From: Brachynemurus nebulosus | Lineage: Eukaryota; Arthropoda; Insecta; Neuroptera; Myrmeleontidae | Assembly (NCBI GenBank): GCA_035578155.1 | Contig: JAPWDM010000005.1 | Location: forward strand, 50,722,454 to 50,786,453 | DNA: 64,000 nucleotides | Direction: 5' to 3' | In this document: in pieces, positions 23,106 to 36,206 of the stretch | How positions within the stretch are numbered: the stretch's first letter is position 1 | How the letters are laid out: each line of letters opens with the position of its first letter | The notes under the pieces: model-generated | Database searches by the model: none | What the model was told of the DNA's origin: nothing | What the model saw: only the letters and a program-made list of their open reading frames with translations | Translations under genes and position numbers: made by a program

Positions 23106-24491
23106 GCTTTGGGCAGAAATTATGTGAAAACTGTAATATTTTACCCATTTAAATAAAAAATTTGAAAGTTGGTAGCATCGACAAGCTACTCGAACGACAT
23201 CACTGGTAAAGCTAATATAAAATTGAGGATCTTTTCATTTAAAATTTACATTTCTATTTTAACTGACAATGAGAGTATGAAATTTTTTAAATACATTTAT
23301 GTATACCTATAAGAACAGCATGAACTTACATAATTATACATAAAAACACACTCTTTATCTTATATTCCCCTATAAAAATATGCAGTTGTCTTTCTGTAAT
23401 TTTAAAATTATATTAAACTTTTGTCCATAAGAACGCTGATCGTATTATGTTACAATACAAAACAGTTAAGTGTGATGAAAGTAATTTTATGTAATGTAAA
23501 GAATTAAAATATTTAAAAAAGTTGTAGAATTTGAACTTTTACAAAATTAACCTTGATTGAGGATTTTATTAATTTATTATTGATTGACTAGTTAGTTACT
23601 GTATATTAATTGAAAATTATTATTATTATGTTGTAATATAAATAAACAGGAACTATTTAGTAAAATCAATTGAAGGTAATTAAATGTTTAAATAAGTGAA
23701 TTCTTTCGAATTTTCAATTGGCAGTGTAATATTCCATGTTCTATTGCTAAGGATGACAATGTTCGAGAACGATTAGCTTCCATCAGAATTCGGAGGATAT
23801 TGTCTTTAAATTCGTTCACTTTTTCGCCCTATTTTAGTGTGGTTTGTTTACTAATGGTATCACCACCAAGCACATCTCAAACTGGGTTTAAAAATTAGCA
23901 AATACGACTGTCGTGAATTAAAGAGTCAAAAAGAAATTATCGTTGAATTTTTATAGTAGTTACAGAACCTAGAAAACATGTTCCCGAAACAAACTCTCCC
24001 ACACGTGCGATAAAAATTCAGTGGTAACTTCAGTTATTGACTTGTAATTCAGTTTTTGTTACGACAGTTGCGCTCTTTCAATTTTTTTAACCTTTTAAAC
24101 AAACCATGTGATAAAAATTTTTGTCTCAAAATGCCGGACTTTTTACTGCCAAGTGATAAGTACAATAGATAAGGCTAAAAAAAAAGAAAAAGAAAAAAAA
24201 TCAAAGATCCCAACATTAAAAAAAGTGAACCCTAGGAATTTACAAAAAATAAATTATGCTAAACTATGTTGATAAAATTGAACATTATTTAGAATTATAC
24301 CGTATTGTCATAGAGGGCGGCACCTGTACCAGTGAATATATACATATGACAGCATTTTGAGCCGCCATATTGCAGGACGAGTTAACTCGTCTTAATCATT
24401 TAAAGAGTTAATTAACATATTTGGCTTTTATTTTCCAATTTTTAGTGACAATGCTCACCTATAAAAATTGCTTACAATTCAAAACTTGCAG
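23106..24491. other. AT-rich stretch with a small GC-richer patch
   Basis: Positions 24310-24400 hold GAGGGCGGCACCTG and GAGCCGCCAT. A perfect 16-bp palindrome, GACGAGTTAACTCGTC, is at 24376-24391. Nothing else identified. Confidence 0.35.
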
Positions 24492-24535
24492 AACTGTTTC
24501 CGTCACCATATGATGCCTACGTCATTCGGAGTAAC
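24492..24535 (+). other. Candidate 44-nt micro-exon
   Basis: It is bounded by CAAAACTTGCAG and C|GTAAGAA. Read with two leading bases completing a codon, it gives LFPSPYDAYVIRSN and ends in phase 0. Local G+C is raised. These phases would accept the end of the candidate first exon (1269) and feed the exons at 59747 or 63485. Such a segment can arise by chance. Confidence 0.2.
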
Positions 24536-24539
24536 GTAA

Positions 24540-26285
24540 GAATTCTAACGTTACCATACATATCTAAATCTGTTTGGATCTTTAGAAGTTACGATAAATT
24601 AAAGAAACATATATAAATAGATGTCTCTAAAAAATTACAGTCCTTTTTTGGGCTGTCGTATAAAAACCAAATTTTAATTTCTTGGTTTGTACTTCTTCTA
24701 ATTATAACTTCTTGGGAAATATTGCAGCTTTAGGCTAAGAAAGCGTATCTTTTTAAATGAATACCTAAAGATTAAAGCACTTCATATTATATAATCAAAT
24801 ATCACAATTCCGCAAACAGAAAGATCAAATATAAAATTATGTGAAAATGATTTCGTTACAAAATTATTGATGCTTTTCTTCTAATTAATGATATGGTTTT
24901 CCGAAGGTTTTCTTTATAAATAGTTAATTAGTTGTCTTTTTGCTAGTAGTTTTCTTATAAAAAACAAAATTTATTTCTCAGTAAGAAGAGTTGCGCAAGA
25001 AGGAATGAAGTAAAACCACATTTATATTGTAATTAGTTTAGAATTTTACAATAAAAAAAATTTATTATACTTGTATCAAAACATGCGCGACATATATTTT
25101 CTAATTAAGATAATTATAATTACCTACTAAAAATAAAATACCTAATATCATTAGTTAGTTGCCTTTGAGTCATAATTATACATAATCGTTTTTAAATAAT
25201 TTAATATTTTTCTTCAAATATTTTGTCTCTTGTATTAGGAATTGTATCAAAGGAATTTTAATAACTACATGTGTTTATTAGAAACTTACAAAAGTTTACA
25301 GACTGCCTACTACCATGAAAAATATTAACAGTATTATTTTGAATGCAATTTGTCTAGAGAGAAATAGTGTTCAACTTGGTCATTTCAATTGAGAATCGAA
25401 TCATAAATTATACTGTTTAAGGCGAACCTGACTTTAATGTGATTACCCATCTCTCGTAGACACTGACAGATGGAATTCAAAGTAGAAAACTTTCAAAATT
25501 TTGAAACGTATATTTTGTTTTTATTTTCGATAAGACAAAAATTAAACTTATAGACAGACACATTGTGGTGTTATTTTAATTTTCAGCAAAGGTTAAAGAT
25601 TATTAATGTTTATGTGATAATAATTGCAAAAATAAAATACGAAATATATTTTAATAAAAAATCTTACGAAAAATACATATTTAAAATATTTCGCAAATCC
25701 AAAAAAATAAATAGTAAATTAAAATTTTTAAATTTTTCATAATAATTAGTGTTTAACCACTTATTTATTACTAGGGATGCATGAAATAGGAAGATTCTAT
25801 AGATAAATGGAAGAATTTTTGGTGGGACATTCTTGGGAATAATTGCAAATCGAATCGTAATGTCTCAGCGTTCTGTTTAATTGTTTTTATCTAAAGTTTA
25901 AATAAAATCAACATTAAATCTGCAGACAATGAGCTCAATAAACCGTGCTCCAATAAACATATGGACAAAAGAAATTAATTCAATCGTATTACATACATGT
26001 TATTTTTAGAGCAAATTTTTGTTTATTTTCTCTTATTGTTTTATTTTGTAGAGAGACGATTGTAATTTTCTTTCTTATAAACTCCAGACAACATTATATA
26101 AATCAATAGAGTGAATTTGTGCAAGATATTTCAAAATAAAATGATCAGATTTTATGAAAATTTATTCATTTATTTAACTGAATTAAGTTAGTTTTTTCCA
26201 AATTGAAACCCAGGTTAATATTTCATCGTTGAGTAATGATTTTTCTTGTTGTTAGAAATATACAGGTCCTGTTATATTATATCCT
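24540..26285. other. AT-rich stretch, nothing identified
   Basis: No paired repeat, RNA gene or credible exon was found. Confidence 0.5.
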
Positions 26286-26289
26286 TTAA

Positions 26290-26564
26290 AGGACAGATTA
26301 GGTCGGTGTGGTCGCCCGGATCATTGAACGCAATTGTAATGTAATTTTATTGTACTAATTGAATCATATCTAAACTTAAGTCTAGGTAATAATTTTTGCA
26401 CAATAAAAGTCAAGTAGATATTGGTGTTAGACAAAAAAAATAAATTAATGCATGTTTGGGTCAATTTGTCACGATTTCCTCTTGTGTCAGGTATACAAAA
26501 TAATTATTTTACAGTTAACTTTTACGTGCAACGATCCGGGCGATCGTACCGGTCTGATCGGTCT
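26290..26564. mobile_element. TTAA-flanked MITE
   Basis: The ends AGGACAGATTAGGTCGG and (inverse) AGACCGATCAGACCGG are similar, and the arms continue through TCGCCCGGATC. TTAA is present at 26286-26289 and 26565-26568. 275 bp, non-coding. Confidence 0.7.
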
Positions 26565-26596
26565 TTAATATTATCGTTCCGTTACATTATATATTG

Positions 26597-27135
26597 AACT
26601 AGCCGTACCCGTGACGTTGTTCACGCGAAACGTTGAGTAGTTTCTTTTTCCAATTTGTAGTTTCTTGCAACACAAAATGCATTAAATTGTCTCCAAATTG
26701 ACAATTGTGTATTTATTGTATTTTTCGGTACACAATTAGCAGCATTTTTTTTGATTTCAAATTAAGAAAAATTTCCAAACTACAATATTCAATTTATTTA
26801 CATTACATTTTGTTCTATAGTTTTGAAATTTATGCTCAAAATAGTTTTTCTATTTTCCCGTGGGAATGAGACATTTTCCCGGAATAAAAAGTATCTTAGA
26901 TGTTGACTCAGGTAATAAGTTATCATCACACCAAATTTCATTAACATCCGTCCAGTAGTTTTTACGTGATGCGTGAACAGACAGACAGACAGACAAACAG
27001 AAAGACAGACAAAAATTTTAAAAATCGCTGTTTTGATATCTACATCGATAACCATTTACAGTACCAGTACAATTTTCAAAAAATATTCCCCGTACAGAAA
27101 TGGTCTCGTTACAGTTTTATTATATGTATAGATTT
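26597..27135 (+). mobile_element. ACTAGCCGTACCCG repeat, copy with one internal module
   Basis: It runs from ACTAGCCGTACCCGTGACG to TATTATATGTATAGATT, with (ACAG)n at 26980-27015 before the end. One module of about 140 bp (26833-26975), containing GGGAATGAGACATTTTCCCG, is present. The layout matches abundant insect repeats of non-LTR or Helitron type. Copies at 45590-46105 and about 48815-49497 have two and three modules. Confidence 0.65.
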
Positions 27136-27309
27136 AGTATTCAGTATACCTTATCCAACAATTTTTGGGATGACTTTTCGAGAGGGTGTTATCAGTGACC
27201 GTAAACTTTCAAAAAGTTAAATAATTTTATTGCTTACAACAAATATCACCCTATGTTAATTCCAATTGTATTTAAATTTATTACCTGTTCTAACCAGTGA
27301 CGGTTTCTT

Positions 27310-27337
27310 TTTAGCACTTATATAGATAAGTGCTAAA
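27310..27337. repeat. Perfect 12-bp hairpin
   Basis: TTTAGCACTTAT and its exact inverse complement are separated by a 4-base loop. No other context. Confidence 0.6.
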
Positions 27338-28535
27338 GGTGCTGATTATTGCCGTACTTGAAAAGTCATCTTATTTAAATATTGATAAACCTCCAAAGTC
27401 TCTTATACGTAAACTTAAGTCTTTTTAAAATATTTTAACTTTTTAAGAATTATTGGAATTTAAGCGCTGTTTATGAGAATTTCTATCTTTTTGTTACGCA
27501 TTGACAGATATAAATATTTTGCGGAAAATTGTTACTGTTAAATTATTTCAGTATGGGATCTCAACTTCCGTAAATTTGTAAAGACGGTCAAACTGCCTTT
27601 ATAAAAAATTTCGTTTACTGTACAAAATACAGATTTTTTTTAAATGGACTGCCCTATATATTTTGGCATCTTTAAATAGAAAACTGTGAACCGTATCTAT
27701 TCCTATCTCTGACCAAATATTGATATTTTGAAAGTACAAGTAACCTTTAATTAACAATCCTCATAACTTCTAAATGAAACATCCTATTTTTAGGAAATTT
27801 TGTGAAAATGTTAGAAATACCAAGTTCTTGCATGAGTCCGTCAGCTATACATTTCTGATCTCCAGAAACTCAAAAAAAAGAGCAAAATTTAAAAGTTGTT
27901 CGAATTTCTTTTTATGCAATGGCAAAGAGTGGAATAAATCATGTATGATATACATACATATAGGAGACGTTTTGAAGAATTATCTGATATAAACGAGTTT
28001 TTAGGAAAAAATAATTTTCCTAACCGGAAATAGAGTATGCTGCGATAGGAGTATTTTAATTGTTATTTCTGAATGCACTAAAAGAAATAAGAATAACCAG
28101 CGTTTTATTTGCCGCCCATTAAGCAGAAATCAACCATTTCTATAATACTTCTTTCTTTCTAAAATAGTTTCAAAGTGAAGATTCTAGTATATCGCTAGGC
28201 AGATATAATTAGGAAAATTTTAAAAATTATCTATTAAAAGATTTATCCAGACATGAACATCCTTCAAACACTGCCTTAGGTACGCAGTTTAAATCATCTG
28301 ATTATCTTATTTTAAAACATTACGTCATATTAATACCAAAATTTTCCCTAAAAATTAACAAACTTCCTAACAAGATCGTTGTTTTGGTAAAAAAAATCAA
28401 TAACTCTTCCATCACTTCACTTATTTACATTTTAAATTGATTTATCGATTTATTTAGAGACACTTCCATCACACAAACTGGTACACAACATTAAAAAACA
28501 ATCACCATAAACGAAATGATTCAACTATAACAATA
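27338..28535. other. AT-rich stretch with one repeat trace
   Basis: GGAAATAGAGTATGCTGCGAT at 28026-28046 is a relative of the inverted ends at 47880-48444. Otherwise nothing was seen. Confidence 0.4.
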
Positions 28536-29096
28536 CTCGAATTATACACTACCACGGCACTTAATTGTTGCCACAATAAGAAAACTTTTCACTAACAGTA
28601 CAGTGCTCGACTATTTACAGTCCACCGCATGATCATATGGTGTTATAAAATGTATATTATTAAACGGCGTATACCGCTATTCATTGAATTTGTTTAAACA
28701 TAAAAAATACATTATGTTTTTTTTAATCATATGCACAGATATGTACATACTGTTCACTTTGTAAGTCGTCCGTCACCCGTGTTTTATACAAAGTACCGCA
28801 TAATGTTTCTTGATGACTTTGTACAGTTGCGGCTACTGCGCCCGTGTGTCTGTTTAATGCCTAATAAAATAATAATAATAGTTATTGCGATGATGTGTGA
28901 ATATCAATTGACGAATAAAAATACGATAGTAAAATGATCAACATTCTACGTAAGTATTGAACTACCGCGGCGGCGAACTCGCGGACTATAGCCGCGTGCA
29001 TCCGTGTACAAGGACAAAAAAAATACATGTATGTTGAATTTGTTGTGATGATGTCAAAAGTTTGAAATGATTTTCTGAAGAAAAAAATATCTGTAA
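28536..29096. other. Locally GC-richer unique DNA
   Basis: Positions 28960-29020 contain CCGCGGCGGCGAACTCGCGG and AGCCGCGTGCATCCG, unusual here and not obviously a repeat; a promoter-type CpG patch is possible. A possible 22-nt exon (28739-28760) has a strong T-rich acceptor (TTTTTTTTAATCATATGCACAG) and a GTAAGTCG donor, but its frame is undecided. Confidence 0.3.
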
Positions 29097-29161
29097 TTAA
29101 AGATTGAAATCATATGAGTAGATTTTATCTGTAGCATTCGCACTTTAATATTTATAATTAA
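29097..29161. repeat. 65-bp direct repeat, left copy
   Basis: It starts TTAAAGATTGAAATCATATG and ends TTAA. It matches 29970-30034 at 59 of 65 positions. The pair brackets the TTAA element at 29162-29969. Confidence 0.85.
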
Positions 29162-29969
29162 GGGGGACTACTAGTGCGACATTTTGAAAAAATTGGAAAG
29201 ATTTTTTTTGCATGTTTTGATAGTCTATACCTTTAAAAATAACATACTAAAATTCAAGTGCGTATCTCAAATAGTTTTTGAGTTACAGCCATCTGAAGAG
29301 CGAATTCTGATTTTCATTGTTAACTTTGAGGTATTGAGAAATGTATGAAGGTTGATAATTCGGAAGTTTCTGGACGTGGCGGACATGTTGTGGAGCAGCT
29401 AGACTCTGGCACATTTAAAGGACTCATCTAGCTTTACTATGACCGTTATAGTTAGTACATCGTAAATAATTTTAGTAAAAATTGTCAGTAATTAATTTTC
29501 AAATTTGCTGCAGTTATAACTCGAAGAGAAATCATCCGATCGATTTGATTCTTATTGTAGCTTCTTTTATATATGTTTGTTCGTACCATGAACCTCCCGT
29601 TTTCTGATCGAATAAAAAATACAATTTTTGCCGACCAAAAATCATCAAATTTTCGCGCAAAATTTGAAACCTTTTTTTTCGATTGAAGTTCACGGCGCGG
29701 GCAATACCTTCTAGTTTAATAAGCTTCTTGGTTTTTTGATTTCAGGCACTGTGAAGGTCGCTATCACTGCAGCAGGGGGGAACCTTTTTTTTTTGGAGCC
29801 TTGGGAGATCGCGAATAACTCACTGAATTCTTAATTTTTTGATTCAAAAATTTTATCATGAATTTACTATATATCAACGAATAATATTAAAACATTCCAT
29901 ACAGTAGTTTTCTTTAAAAAAATTCCCAAAAATCACCTTCTTTTCAGGTGGTCACACTAGTGGTCCCCC
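29162..29969. mobile_element. 808-bp TTAA-flanked element (GGGGGAC ends)
   Basis: The ends GGGGGACTACTAGTG and (inverse) GGGGGACCACTAGTG are flanked by TTAA at 29158-29161 and 29970-29973. The interior has scattered GC-richer words (TTCACGGCGCGGGCAATACC) but no transposase frame. TTAA use suits piggyBac or Kolobok-type transposition. Confidence 0.8.
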
Positions 29970-30034
29970 TTAAAGATTGAAATCATATGACTAGGTTTTA
30001 TCTATAACATTCGCACTTTAATACTTGTAATTAA
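29970..30034. repeat. 65-bp direct repeat, right copy
   Basis: Counterpart of 29097-29161; it likewise starts and ends with TTAA. Confidence 0.85.
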
Positions 30035-30688
30035 GGTAGTAGTCTGATAACTCGCGTTATTTTTTATGCCTATTTTTAGGGGCATTTTTTTTTTTTTTGA
30101 GAAAGAACAAATGAAATCAATAGTGTGTTCAATAAGTATTCTAAATTCACTCAAGTAAACTCGACTGTTTACAAGCAAATGAATTTTATAATTTAAGATT
30201 TTACTTCTCTTTTGAGAAAATTTATGAATCGATTTGGGCGTCTTAAATTTCTATCGATAGTGCTATTCACGTACTAGTCAAACTTCAGTCAAAATTTTTA
30301 TAGCCAAATTTCAAAATCTTTTCACAAAAAATTGTCAAAATACGAACTATTTATTCACTTAAATGATTGTATATAAAGGAAAATCGGTTTGAATCTTGCT
30401 ACTACTAGAGTATCGTTAGACAACGGAATAAAATCAATGGGAACTAAGCTCTAAAAAATGTTTTTAAAAATTTTTGGGGGAAGATTAAATAAAATAATTA
30501 TAATTTCCAAAGTGATCGAACATAACGAAAAAATCAAAAGATCGAGAGCTCCTCAATGATATTAAGATTTTTAAATTTTCACAAACAGAAGTAGCTGGGG
30601 GATTAAATTTTAGGTATTGAAATTTAGGAGTGAGAGAAAATAGTAACTAAAATTTTAATGTTAAATTTATTCTCATAATGTTCTAATT
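30035..30688. other. AT-rich stretch, nothing identified
   Basis: Only short AT-driven frames. Confidence 0.5.
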
Positions 30689-31173
30689 CTTTTTTATTAC
30701 TCATGCGGGAGAAGTACTAATTTGGCACACACATTTCTGCACGCAAAATAGCTGTTTGCCCACTGTACTATTCCCACATACTTTTTTGCGTGGGGAAAGT
30801 AAACTTTCCGCACACAAATTGACAATAAAACACTCAAAATTTAATCAAAACACACAAAGCCGCCTCTTGATTTTTCATTTAATAAATATTTCATAATTAT
30901 TTCTATAGAAACCTCTAACAAAGTAATTTAAACAATATTTAATTCAGAAAAAAAAAACGAACACTCAAAAATATTATTTTAAAAAGTAATAAAAAGGTCA
31001 AAAATAGTAATAATAATAGAAAAAAGTATGTGAAATTCGTAACAAAAAATAATATGTGCAACTCGTGTGGGATTGTCGATTGCCCACTCAAGCGAATGAG
31101 CGCACTCACTGCGTTCGTGCGCTCAACTTCGCTTTCGTGAGCAATCGACAATTTCCCGCACCTATACAATATG
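30689..31173 (-). mobile_element. Two-hairpin element, copy 2
   Basis: This is the inverse-oriented relative of 9689-10172 and 40683-41172. The GCGGGAGAAGTACTAA end is at the left. The decayed GCGTGGGGAAAG/CTTTCCGCAC palindrome is near 30787-30813. The head hairpin, with TTGTCGATTGCCCACTC, lies at about 31050-31173. It is more diverged than the other two. Confidence 0.8.
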
Positions 31174-33344
31174 ATTCGAATGCGTCAGTATGAATTAAAC
31201 GTTGTCAAAATTAAAAACATTAAAAAAATTGAAAGTATCTAGGTTAAAGGACTTAAATCGCAATTTAAACTATGATTTAAGCCGATTTTTCCTTGTTAAA
31301 TAAAACGTATGCTGACAATTTCTCAATTGTTCAAGTCTACTATAGAGAAGGTTCAATTACTTTTTCTTATAAAATAAAAGATTAGTAATACGAAATTCAA
31401 CAGAATCCGAGTTCAAGTGATTTTGAAATTCTTTTCAGTTGATTATGTCAAGTTCATATACCAGTTTGTCTAAATTATAATAATTAGTAACATATTACTT
31501 ACTACTAATTACACAGATAACGCTTATTAAATCATTTTTACATAATTACATATTATACACAGAATTAGACATTAAATTTTTGTTTTAAGTGTGGTTGTCT
31601 GCTTTGATAATAAGAATTTTAGAATTATTATTCGTTCTAATTTATATTTCATTACCATAGAGTAAAATGTAAGTTCAGAAAGAGTAATTTCAAGCGAAAG
31701 TAGAATAAAAGTCATTGAAAAAGTGAAAAATTTTCGTACAAATTTAGTACAAAATAAACAGTTAGATCTTAAGTCAATTTTCTTCAAATAGTATTAAAGT
31801 CCTGAAAAAAGTGAATGTGAAGTTAAAATTACCCCTAGAGTACTGAGAATCCAAAAGAGTTCAAAATAAATTGCTGGGCGAATTTTTATAAAATTTGTAC
31901 TGAAATCCTGAAAAAATACTGTAAGGCTAAAATTGATTCGTAGGGTACTGCGGACTGAAAAAACTCCACAAATAACCGCTTAAATATTACTGACACTCTA
32001 AAATAAATTAACATAAGTTCAGAAATATTCTTCAGGTTCCTGGGATTTCAAAAAGGATTCGAAATCAAAATTCTCCGAGATTGTGAATATGGGTAACTGC
32101 GGAGAGATCTAAAGGTATCAAAATTAGATACGTCATTAGACTCCTTTGGCGAGCGTAGCCAAGCATTATAATTAATTGTTTTTGTACAGAATTTCTGAAT
32201 ATCTAATTAAAAGTAATTTGACTCAAAACTCACATCATTTTACACATATTTACATTTACTTGAGCGGTACGCAATTTGGGTACTCGACTTGGGTTTAATA
32301 GTTGTAAGTAATCTCTCAGGCCTAAAAGTTTAGAAACCACTGACTTGGTGATAACCTTTTAATTACTTATAGTTAGTAATTTTTGATAACACTTATGTAA
32401 TATTATCAAGGCAAATATGGAAATACGTATGAAGCTTCTTCTCGTCATAAAAATTTCAATTTCCGTACATTGTAAGAAAAATTAAAGATGATATACATAC
32501 CTACTTAACTGACAGTTGAATAAATTGCGCAAACATTTTAACGATGGATTGCGTAATTGTACAAATATATGCACGTACAATTACATATTGAACTTATTTA
32601 CAAGAGCAAATATAAATTAAGTTGCTAATTGGTTCATATTAAGATGTCAATATTTTGACATTAGAATAAGTATCAGAAGACTATGTATTTCAAAACAAAT
32701 AACAACCTATTAAGGCTAATTAAATCATTTGTGTATTTCTTAAGTTAAATAATATGATATTTACAAATTGATTCGGACGAAAAACTTTGTTTGGTTTTTA
32801 TAGAAAGAGTCGCCAGGAAGAATATAATTCCTGATGATGAAATTAAACACTAAAATCCACTCATTATTATAAATTAATTGGTGCATGAAAATTGATAAAG
32901 AAAATGTTTTTAAATTTTGTAATATGATCCAGAAGGTCTTGCAAATATTTTGATGTCTTCCAGACTATTTGAATTTTAGATAATAAAGAAGACTCCATCG
33001 TGCTAGCACCCCATCTAAGAAGTTGTACATTGAAAAAGTTTGGCCTAATAGGTCAAAAACTAGTCATAATTGGACAGTTAAACAGCAATAGATTCTTTTT
33101 TTTAGCTTTAAAAAATTTTGAAAATTGCTCCGTTACCTATTTGTTTTTTTCTTTGTGTGAAATGCCAAAATTTTTGAGTGACCAATTAATATCAATTTGT
33201 GACCTATTAGATCAACTTTTTTCAATGTTCAATGTTCCATTTTAGATTATACATTTTATGATGTGGGTGGAGAACGAGGAAAGTGGGGAGAGGGCTAAGA
33301 TTTGGAAAGTGTACATCTCCAACCAATTTCTTTTACAGGGACTA
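31174..33344. other. AT-rich stretch with minor traces
   Basis: AAAGTTTAGAAACCACTGA (32325-32343) resembles a hAT-type right end without a partner. An 81-codon frame at 33000-33245 (LAPHLRSCTLKKFGLIGQ at its start) has no splice support or recognisable motif, and I do not call it. Confidence 0.4.
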
Positions 33345-33487
33345 TATATTCATATTATATTCATCTGGAATTGTGAAGAAAACTGTAGAAAACTTTCACG
33401 AGCATAGCCAGTAGCTAGCTATACTTTGAACTCTCGAGCCTCCACCTACACTCGGCAAGTGTTAGTGCTTAAGCACGCTCGGCCAGT
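33345..33487 (-). repeat. tRNA-Ser/Leu-like SINE copy
   Basis: On the minus strand the head reads TGGCCGAGCGTGCTTAAGCA (A-box-like), with GGAGGCTCGAGAGTTC near the B-box position. The tail AGTTTTCTACAGTTTTCTTC, then TTCCAGATGAATAT, matches the tandem SINE blocks at 17261-18350. This is a single-locus copy in inverse orientation. Confidence 0.55.
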
Positions 33488-33689
33488 CTACTGGTTTAAT
33501 TTTCCACGTTCAATAATTATAAATTTGTGTCGAATTGAAGAAATAAATTTGATTTGTTTATCTATGTTAATTGTATACTAAGGTATTAATTTGTGTTAAT
33601 TACATGTGCTTCACATGTGATCGTTACACATGTTAAAAATAAAGTTAAAACTTCACGAAAGATTGTTAAAATAGTACCTAATCATAATA

Positions 33690-33927
33690 CAGTAGCCACT
33701 ATGAAACTGTGCACTATCAAAGTGTTACAACCAATATTACTTTCACCACTCTGGTGTGGCAAACACAATCAAACGCTGCATGTAAGTACATGCAGAATGT
33801 TTGTTTTGTTGATGTCATGGTAGAGGTACATAGCAGTAAACTAGTTACTGGCGTCTATATATTTTTTTATCTCACTATAAAACTGTGATTTTAGTCCCGT
33901 GCTGTAACACCTTCATAGTGCCGACTG
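33690..33927. mobile_element. pogo/Tc1-like MITE
   Basis: The ends CAGTAGCCACTATGAA and (inverse) CAGTCGGCACTATGAA are similar, with TA on both sides (33688-33689 and 33928-33929). 238 bp, non-coding; the 76-codon frame through it is incidental. Confidence 0.75.
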
Positions 33928-36206
33928 TACTTATTATTTTTTAGTTTTTTAGATATTAAAGAAGCACGATTTAATGAACTTTACCCTAAGTACTTTAAGC
34001 TTTTTCGACTTGTTTACCCGGATCCAGTTTAACGCGTTAAATTTTAATTTTAAAAAATCAAGTTTCTTCGTTAATTAATTCTTTTACATAACAAAACTGT
34101 CAGTATTTACTTATTTTATGTACATATGATTGTAAAAAAATAATAAATAATTATTTAAAAAGCAAATATCGTTAATAATTAATAATAAAATTTTATGATG
34201 TCAACAATGTAATATAACATACATACATTTATTTTTAGAAATGAAATCTTTGTTGCCTATTTATCACTATCATTATTACATATTGTATACGCTTTCATTA
34301 AAAATTATACTTTTATAAATTATATAAGTAAATGTCATATAAAAATATATATTACGCATAAATGTGGAGCGATGTATATGACAACATTCAGGTTAATTAT
34401 GCCCTCAGTTTGTATTTTTTTTTTTAAATTTAGCCGTTTACACAAAATATATTTATAAATTTTAATCTGACTGGTAAGTTATAGGTGTGGAATTTTTTTT
34501 TTTAAAGATTATTTCATTGGTGCTTTCTTGGTTTTGTTATAAAAAGTATCCGGTAACAGGATGTGTAAATTTATTCCAAGGTAAAAATTTAATTGAAAAT
34601 AGTATCAACTAGTTTTAATTATACGTAATTTAGTCCAGATAATATATGTAAATCTACATCAAGGGATCCCAATGTGCGGTCCGCGAGCCAAATTTGGTCC
34701 ATAAGCACCAAAAATGTGGCCCACGATACCTGACTGTCTGTAATTCGCGAAGATTATTTACTTGTAGTTTTTCCAAAAATCCTATAAATCTGAATACAAT
34801 ATAACTGAACATTTTTCCCTTGAAAACTATTAAATTTCATAATATGGAATAAATATCTTTAGTATATATCAATTTTATCAGTGGTGTTTTAGTTTTTTTG
34901 CTATGCGAGTTATTTTTTTATTAAAATTTATTTGGTAATCTACTGTTTTTGGGTCAAAAAATAACCAAATTCGTTCAGGAAATGTGACTCAATTTCCGCT
35001 TGTGATTTTTCTGTTTTCTTTATAATTCTGGTTTTGTCAAAAATGAAAAAAGTAGTACCTATCGAAAATCCATGAATATAGCTTTAAATTTTATATTTCT
35101 AACATCAAAAGGACGATTTTTGGAGCTTTTAAGAAAAAAATAGGTATACATGATGACGTCACCAAGTTTAATTTCTTTACTTTTTTTAAAATAATGGTTA
35201 CAAAATTTATATGAATCAGATCTTTTGGTGGAGTTTAGTTAATTTGAGTGTCAAATTCACATTTATCTGTATGGCCTGTTTTCCGGATGTGATTTTTCTG
35301 TTGGGTTTTTTGTTAGGTTGTTACCTTCATTTTCAATTTTTGTTTCCTAATATTTAATTTGGCAATTTATTTAACTCTTCCATAAAAAGTTTCATAAAAA
35401 TTCCATAAAAAATATTCTATTTTCACTTTTACGGTAAAAAAAGAGGGAAAATTTTTTCAGCGAAAAAAATGATGCAGGACCTAGTATGAGTCAGGTGGAT
35501 ATATTTATTTTATTTAAATTGCCTTATCGTATTTAATTTTTATGAATTGTGTTTACTACAACTCAAAATTGTCTAAAAGCAGTTTAACTCGACTAATCGT
35601 CAATTAGTAAAAAAAAATAGTAGCGTAGCGATAGATATTGTTTTCGAGTTCTAGACAACAAATTTCCATTAGATAAAGTCGAAAAAATAATTGATGCAAA
35701 AATATAAACTTTTCCTGTAATATCAAGTGAAAAATGAAATGTTAATTCTGATGGAGGAATTAATATTTGTATACTTAGATAAGTAGTATTAAATGAATTA
35801 TACGATATGCTTTTACTTATTTTTGTAATAAAATTTGCAGACATGCATAAAAGTCAAAATTAATAAAAATCAAAAATTATTTAACGATTGGTATATTATT
35901 TGTTGGCGAAGAATAGTGAGAATATCAGTAAAAAATTTTGACTTATTTATAGAAATAAATTTGTACAGATTACTTCCGATTTTATTTGATATACCTAGAT
36001 GTCAATCATTTAAGTTCATGAATCATGAGAATATCTAACTCTATGTGCATAAAATATTATAGATTGCTAGTTCGAAACTTTTTCTGTAAATGTCCTCCTC
36101 TCTAGTCGAAAATTTCCTATTCAACTTTTGCACAAAAAATTACCAGTGCCGCTACCATAATTTTTAGAATATTATATTAACTGATTTTTACTACATGTAA
36201 GTAAAA
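33928..36206. other. AT-rich stretch with a hAT-type end
   Basis: Positions 34662-34735 carry CAAGGGATCCCAATGTGCGG and GCGAGCCAAATTTGG, close to the left end at 14547. The opposite end was not located. Otherwise nothing was seen. Confidence 0.4.

Noticed and set aside
33000..33245. 81-codon + strand frame
   Set aside because: No recognisable domain, no exon boundaries and no supporting context.
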